Positions 58,712-64,000 of a stretch of DNA of 64,000 bases are shown one piece after another; position 1 is the stretch's first letter, and each line of letters opens with the position of its first letter. Made by a program: the position numbers and the translations under genes. Origin of the DNA: Volvariella volvacea V23 (taxonomy: Eukaryota; Basidiomycota; Agaricomycetes; Agaricales; Pluteaceae). The stretch is from the NCBI GenBank assembly GCA_000349905.1, contig KB722747.1:351167-415166 (forward strand), given 5' to 3'. The notes beneath the pieces were generated by a model. It saw only the letters and a program-made list of their open reading frames with translations, made no database searches and was not told where the DNA came from.

Positions 58712-59965
58712 TTCTACGTCCTTGTCAGCGCGGGGCTGACTAGGTTGGGTCGTAAGCGTCGTTTACGGTTGCGTTTCCGACATCAAGTCAATCGTCAAGG
58801 TCGTCCAGAGGAAGGGGCCTCGAGTCAAGGCTCAAGAGCACCTGCAAAGCTCGAGGGCACGAGGGAATATGACAAATCCGAGCAGGAATAACCGCAGGAT
58901 CCCTGGGTCAGAATGTACGTTTATAGATATGCACCTTCCTTGTCGTTTGGCCATGGATCCGCTCGATTCTGCGAGTGTCGTCAAAATGTTTGCCGGCTGT
59001 CGGCAGGCGTACCCCGGTGACATATCGCAGTGTGAAAATATTACCCGATTCTATGGCTGCTCGCACCTGGCGGCCGTGGGCGAAACAGGTTCCGTAACGT
59101 TTCCGTTTGACGGCCCATACCACCGACGCTGGATTCGACGTTGGATTGGAGGGGTTGCGTCGGTCGATGGCCCAACACCCAGTTGGGCACGTGGCACGAA
59201 GAAACTGTACCAGAAACATCGATCGTGTGATACGGGTCATATAAAACCTACAAGGGTGTTGGTGCTGGCAGGTATGAGCAATGCGTGCCCGGGTTAGTGC
59301 AACGTTAATGACGATTTCAGCGCGTCATGGCATACCATCGCGAGGTCGTGCATTCGCAGTCCGAAAGTCCGACAAGCCGGGCGCCCTCGCGCACTCTTTG
59401 CCGTCCAACGGTCCAGGGCACCCACGAAAGGCCAAATGGGTACCGCATCGACGTAAAAGCGTCAGCTTGGCAATGCAGCCCCTTGTCTCCGGCGAAATCG
59501 ACAGCAGGTCAAGTGACCGAATCTGAATGTCCCTCTAACCGCCGCCGGCTGCGGCACGGCAACTGCACATGCCATTGCATTTGATATGATCGCGAGAGTA
59601 TCATGCGGCAAGTCCAACAGGCGCCGCATATGCTTTCACTTATCGCTCAGGGATTAATGTATTCAATGGGGTATAGTGCAGCACAACCGGCTGTCGATGA
59701 AACCGTGTGCCGTTGGTTCGACTTAATCGGTTGGCTCCCGGGTTGATTCCTCCTCTCTTCCAGCCTGTGTGCTCGTGCTGGAAGGCCAAAGGCATCCCAG
59801 GCTTCTGGTGATCAAGGCGGCCTCGGACGTCCTCGAGGATTTCTAGGTCGAGTACACCCTCTGCATCTCGGTGACTTCTCATCACCCCATCTCAACCCCG
59901 CCGGCTACGAACAGGATTTTTTGTTCAACCTTGTTCGTTAATTTGCTAATCATTCGACTCCACGA
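58712..59965. other. Intergenic region between paired MFS genes
   Basis: This 1,254-bp region contains both MFS promoters. An open plus-strand frame at 58869-59297 has no recognisable domain and is not called. No TATA box or palindromic regulator site stood out. Confidence 0.45.
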
Positions 59966-62404
59966 ATGGGTGGTGCGGAAGCTCCAATTCAATCGGGTGG
60001 AGATTCCCCGACTGGAAATGTCACTAGTCCCGCTGCCATATCTGGTGATTGTGACATCGAGCAGGGGAGCCAGACAACCCAGAGGGGCGTTGACGTCGGT
60101 GCTGGCAACTCGAAACCAGATATCGAGCATGTGCCGGTGAGGGATGATCCCAGAAAGTGGTCGCCTTTCCGAAAGGTATGCGTACTTCTCTTTATATGCT
60201 CTACTCTATATTGAACTGCGGGTTATAGAATCTGAGCTTGATGCTCATCGCTTCCGCATCGATGATCACCGGTTTGGCGGCCAACATCCAAAACCGTAAG
60301 CTCCAGCTCGCTCCGCCCACGGGCGTTAAACCGTTCAGCTCATCCCTGTTTTGCCCTCTGCCTTTCGATTCATTCCATGCGCTTGCCCTTGAATCTATAC
60401 GCATGCGCGCAGCCGCGGTCCGAGAAATGGAACAAGACCTCTCAGCCACGAGCGACCAGTTCAGTTTAACCATATCGCTCGCGATATTGGCACATGGGTT
60501 TTCGCCGCTGTTTTGGAGCGCGTTTAGTGAGGTCAAAGGGCGGAAGGTACGGCCTTGCGTTTTCCGGCCTTGCGCACACTAATATAAAGCTGATGTCTAC
60601 GCACTGTGCTGTAGATGATATATGTCGTTTCGCTGACGCTCGCGGCGTTGGGATCTGTTGCAACGGCTGTTAGTGTAAACATTGCGATGTAAGAGGCCTT
60701 TCTTTCAACTTCTTTGTATGGCTGATTGGCTTTAGGGTCATCGTGTTTCGATGTGTGCAGAATCTGGGGTTAGTCATTGTCCCTAGCTCCAACACCAATG
60801 CGAATCCGCTCATGTTGCTTGCGTGCCTCGCTTTTTTGTTCTTTTGGCAGGTTGAGCGCGGTGATGACGATCGGAGCTGCCACGCTCGCGGATATCTATG
60901 ACCCAGCGGAGCGAGGGACAAAGGTCAGGAACTGCATTGTGCGACGGGATCTCGAAACTTATGCGGTGTCTTTGCATCTCGGCAATAGATGGGTATATAC
61001 TATATCGCTCCTCCTCTTGGCGTCGTAAGTCCTCCTTAGCCTTCATATATGCGCCCTTTTCGTATCATTTTAATCGCTCATTTCTTTTGTAAACAGGCCA
61101 TTGGACCGCTCCTAGGAGGAGGCCTGACGCAGGGATTCAACTGGCGCGCTATATTCTGGTTCTTGACCATCAACTGCGGTGTCATAGTTCTCCTCTTCCT
61201 GGTCGTGTTTAGAGATACGTTCAGGAAGGAACGGAGTTTGACGTATCAGAATATTGTGAAGGCGAGGATGAAGACAAAGGCAACGGGAGAGGAGCGGACG
61301 GGCTCTGTTGGAAGTTTGGATGACGACAAGGGAAAAGTGGATGAGAGCAAGGGAGAGGGGGAGGGGCGAGGCTCGGGGGAGAATAGGATATCGATTAGGG
61401 ATGTGAATCCGTTGAAGATTCAGGTGCTGATTTTGAAGAGGTGGAACAACTTTGTGGTGCTCTTTGCTTCGAGTAAGCGTTTAAGCCTCTCCCCCCTCCT
61501 GGGATAGTTTACTGATCGACTCGCCCTTGCAGGCTTGCAGTTTGGGTTCAGTCTTATGGTAACTTACACCACCGCCCGAACGCTGAGCAACCCACCCTAC
61601 CACTACGATGCATTCGAGATCGGCTTAGTTCTCCTTGCGTATGGATTTGGGTGTATGGCTGGGAGTATCATCGGCGGGCGCTGGTCGGATCGGGAGCTGG
61701 CGAAACGGAAACAGGAGAATGGGGGAAAGGGATATGCAGAGGTGAGAGCTTGAAATCTTGGGTCTTTGCTGTATTTTATCGTTGATCGTGTACACAGCTT
61801 CGGCTGAAAAGTACGATTCTGGGCGACGTTATGCTTCCTTTGACGGTTTTTGGGTTTGGGTGGGTGTGCAGAAGGGGTGTTCACGTTTCTGCGATTTATG
61901 TTCTCCTCTTCTCTTGTGGGTTCTTTAATATGTGAGTCCTCCCTTGGCCATGGGTGCGTTTTCACAGCCAAAATGTTGACTCTGCGGCTGTTTTTGTTTT
62001 ATAGGTGGATATACTCGAGCACGCTGGCGTACGTCGTAGACGCCAACGTGGGGCGTTCGGGGTCGGCTATTTCGACGAATAGCGCCTTTAGAGGGATTTC
62101 GGGGTTTGTGGCCGTCCAGGTTGCGGTGCCGCTTCAGGTGAGGTGATGTCCCCAACCTCGCTACGGCCTGGTGACTGACTTGATCATCCTTTGTCCTTCC
62201 GCACACCCATAGGACGGATTAGGAGATGGTGAGTTACATCTCTTAGGCCGGTGGAGTCGAGTGCTAATCCGGTTTATCGCAGGATGGATGTATACCATAT
62301 GGACTGTTATCCTCACGATCAGTAGCGTGCTTATCCTCTTGGTCGCTTTCAAAGGAAAGGAGTGGAGAGAGCGCGCAGAGGCCAAAGAGGAAGGGAGGAA
62401 GTAG
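59966..62404 (+). CDS. MFS transporter, DHA1 family (Qdr/Dtr-like), copy 2
   Basis: A multi-exon gene of about 550-580 aa, clearly paralogous to copy 1. Shared blocks include PRKWSPFRK, NLSLMLIASASMITGLAANI, FSLTISLAILAHGFSPLFW, FSEVKGRK, MTIGAATLADIYDPAERGTK, MGIYYIAPPLG, GGGLTQGFNWRAIFWFL, FRDTFRKERSLTYQN and AYVVDANVGRSGSAIST. The central loop is shorter and the C-terminal Glu/Lys tail is much shorter (EWRERAEAKEEGRK). Exon borders match copy 1 where checked, and no frame break was found. Substrate is unknown; the family exports polyamines and drugs. Confidence 0.85.
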
Positions 62405-62652
62405 GAAAAGGCATAGAGTCTCATCTGCGTACTAATAATAAAGACATCCGTGATCGGCTTGAGAGTAGATCGTGAATGAATACGCTAGAACATCGTAAAG
62501 CCAGAAAAAGTGTAAATTACTGTACAAATTGTGTAGTACACCTGCAGACTAACAACTCCTACACTCGAATGTCCGATCGAATATCCCAAAGCCTCGATCG
62601 ACTCCAGAGAAATCGCATTGCATGAAAGTCGTGATTGCTTCTCGTGAGGAGA

Positions 62653-64000
62653 TTAGACCAAGTCCTTGCTCACCCTCTCAACACCGACGACATTGTTACC
62701 ACCCTCGCCTTGTACAGCAGCCATACCCAGCAAATCACTCAAGCTCACGCTCTCCCGCAGTCCAGAGGGCGTTCCTGCTCCGGACCCCGGCCCGCTCCTG
62801 CACATCCTCCCATGACCATATGCATGGGCATGACCGTGGCCGTTGCCAACATTCAATCTCGACGACGACGACCTATCACATGAGCTTGAAGTTCCACCAG
62901 GTGAAAGAGGACAGAGGGTCGAGCTAGAGTGGTGGCGAGCAGAGCGGAACTCGGATGAAGATTTCACCCGATGGAGTTGTTTCCCATCTTGGTAGACTTG
63001 TTGCTGGTGTTGCTGGCTGTTGTGGAAATGGCAGTACCTCCCTGGTGTGTGCGAGTAGTAGGGATACCGATGACTCTGTAGGCCACCAGAAGGGGGATAT
63101 AGCAGCGACGAGGATGGTAATTGCGTGGCTGATGACGATGATAATGATCGAGTCGGGGATCCAGAGTGGCTGGGTAGTCTGGCTGGTGTGGTCGCTCTTC
63201 GGACGGGGGAGTTGTCGCGGTTGACGGTGATGGTCAGGGAGGGGATTGGGTGCTCTTCGGATCGGCATCTGTCTACCGCTGGACCATTGTCGGTGCTGCC
63301 GCCGTTTGTCTTGGACATGGGACCTGCGTTTGCACCGTCGACTCTCAACCCGAATAGGTGTCCATCGAGAGATTTGCACATGGCTTCCAACAGTTTCCTC
63401 GAGTTGTCAGCTCCAAAAGTTCCCGAGTGCATCGAAGATATTAAGGATTTGAGTTTCGGCGTTATCTGCGTTGTCAATGGGTCAGGATGTGATGATGAGG
63501 ACGGGCTAGTTGCACTTGAAGGTGTTGTAGGGGAAGGTGTCGACGAGCTTGGGTGGGATCCCATAGACGTTATAGTCATCTGCGCAGAAGCTGGGGAACC
63601 TCCAGAAACCATCCGCTTTACCAATTTGTCAAATAGGACGGCGCAGTCCTTCACGTCTTGCCTTAAAAGAGGATGATCACTACCGCCGCTGGTGGAAGAC
63701 GAGGAATGGGAATGGCCGCAACCTGAACCGTGTGCATTAGTGCTGGTGGTTGTGTTGATCTTCTTGGCTTTCGAGAGGTCTGTAAAGTAGTATTTAACTG
63801 GCAACGTGGTCCTATCGAATGTGTTGATAAGAGCCTTGTAGTAGTCCTGTGGTTCGATGGCGGGCTGTGTTTGCGATTGAGGTAGAGGGTTAAGAAGAGT
63901 TTCGGGTGAAGTGTAGATAGGATGTGAGGCAGACCCTAGGATAGATTCCGCGGCGCCCTCTGGCTGGGATGGTTGTGGTTGTGGTTGTATGTGTGGATGA
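62653..64000 (-). CDS. Ser/Pro/His-rich protein, 5' part outside the window
   Basis: An open minus-strand frame runs from the right edge to a stop at 62653 (about 448 codons in the window). The most structured part is at the edge: YYKALINTFDRTTLPVKYYF followed by TDLSKAKKI. The middle has AVLFDKLVKRMVSGG and NSRKLLEAMCKSLDGHLFGL. The rest is Ser-, Thr-, Pro- and His-rich with SLSDLLGMAAVQGEGG near the end. I do not recognise the family. The start and N-terminal domains lie beyond 64000, so no function is proposed. Confidence 0.6.
   Translation of the reverse strand, partial: HPHIQPQPQPSQPEGAAESILGSASHPIYTSPETLLNPLPQSQTQPAIEPQDYYKALINTFDRTTLPVKYYFTDLSKAKKINTTTSTNAHGSGCGHSHSSSSTSGGSDHPLLRQDVKDCAVLFDKLVKRMVSGGSPASAQMTITSMGSHPSSSTPSPTTPSSATSPSSSSHPDPLTTQITPKLKSLISSMHSGTFGADNSRKLLEAMCKSLDGHLFGLRVDGANAGPMSKTNGGSTDNGPAVDRCRSEEHPIPSLTITVNRDNSPVRRATTPARLPSHSGSPTRSLSSSSATQLPSSSLLYPPSGGLQSHRYPYYSHTPGRYCHFHNSQQHQQQVYQDGKQLHRVKSSSEFRSARHHSSSTLCPLSPGGTSSSCDRSSSSRLNVGNGHGHAHAYGHGRMCRSGPGSGAGTPSGLRESVSLSDLLGMAAVQGEGGNNVVGVERVSKDLV

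Noticed and set aside
58869..59297. 142-codon plus-strand ORF between the MFS genes
   Set aside because: No recognisable domain or promoter; likely chance in GC-balanced DNA.
1..64000. tRNA or rRNA genes, CRISPR arrays, bacterial-type operons, telomere repeats
   Set aside because: None seen by eye; no T-loop consensus in a cloverleaf context, no regularly spaced repeats, no TTAGGG arrays.

Overview
The window is nuclear DNA from a filamentous basidiomycete fungus, most likely an agaricomycete. Genes are interrupted by many 45-80 bp GT-AG introns. The gene set is fungal: chitin synthase, DHA1-type MFS transporters, FunK1-like kinases and a Ty3/gypsy remnant. The style of the accessory genes suggests the Ceratobasidiaceae (Rhizoctonia group), but that is inference. 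A 100-base run of N (37959-38058) shows it is a draft assembly.

Left part (1-20 kb), mostly conserved genes. A lysine-rich protein of unknown function (-) is followed by an RPAP3-type TPR co-chaperone (-), a Sec14-like lipid transfer protein (+), a very large Scc2/NIPBL cohesin loader (-, 7230-16722) and, divergently from it, a DHX33/Dhr2 DEAH-box ribosome-biogenesis helicase (+).

Middle part (20-39 kb), an accessory island. It holds broken kinase-like copies, two of them related N-terminal fragments, and three dispersed copies of an unrecognised gene family (24388-25145 +, 31969-32698 -, 35262-36046 -). Those three share a three-exon structure, conserved splice phases, a W-W-x-x-W motif and a TATA box just upstream. 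The island also has a gypsy integrase remnant with a candidate LTR, a foldback hairpin, a 51-bp tandem duplication and the assembly gap. Two conserved genes, a leucine-rich/F-box-like protein (-) and the microtubule plus-end protein EB1 (+), sit inside it, head to head with 142 bp between their start codons.

Right part (39-64 kb). A DUF202 membrane protein (-), the SSU-processome WD40 protein Sof1/DCAF13 (-), a degenerate F-box/LRR gene, a small unrecognised protein (-), a chitin synthase (-) and an EBP-type sterol isomerase (-) come first. Next is a second kinase patch: a frameshifted kinase-like pseudogene (-) head to head with a FunK1-type kinase gene (+) that carries at least one frameshift. 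Two closely related MFS drug/polyamine transporters follow, arranged divergently as an inverted paralogous pair. The window ends inside a Ser/Pro/His-rich protein (-) that runs past the right edge.

Housekeeping genes here serve chromosome cohesion, ribosome assembly (DHX33, Sof1), chaperone assembly, microtubules, the cell wall and sterols. No operon-like cooperation is expected. The most unusual content is the three-copy family and its association with decayed kinase-like genes.
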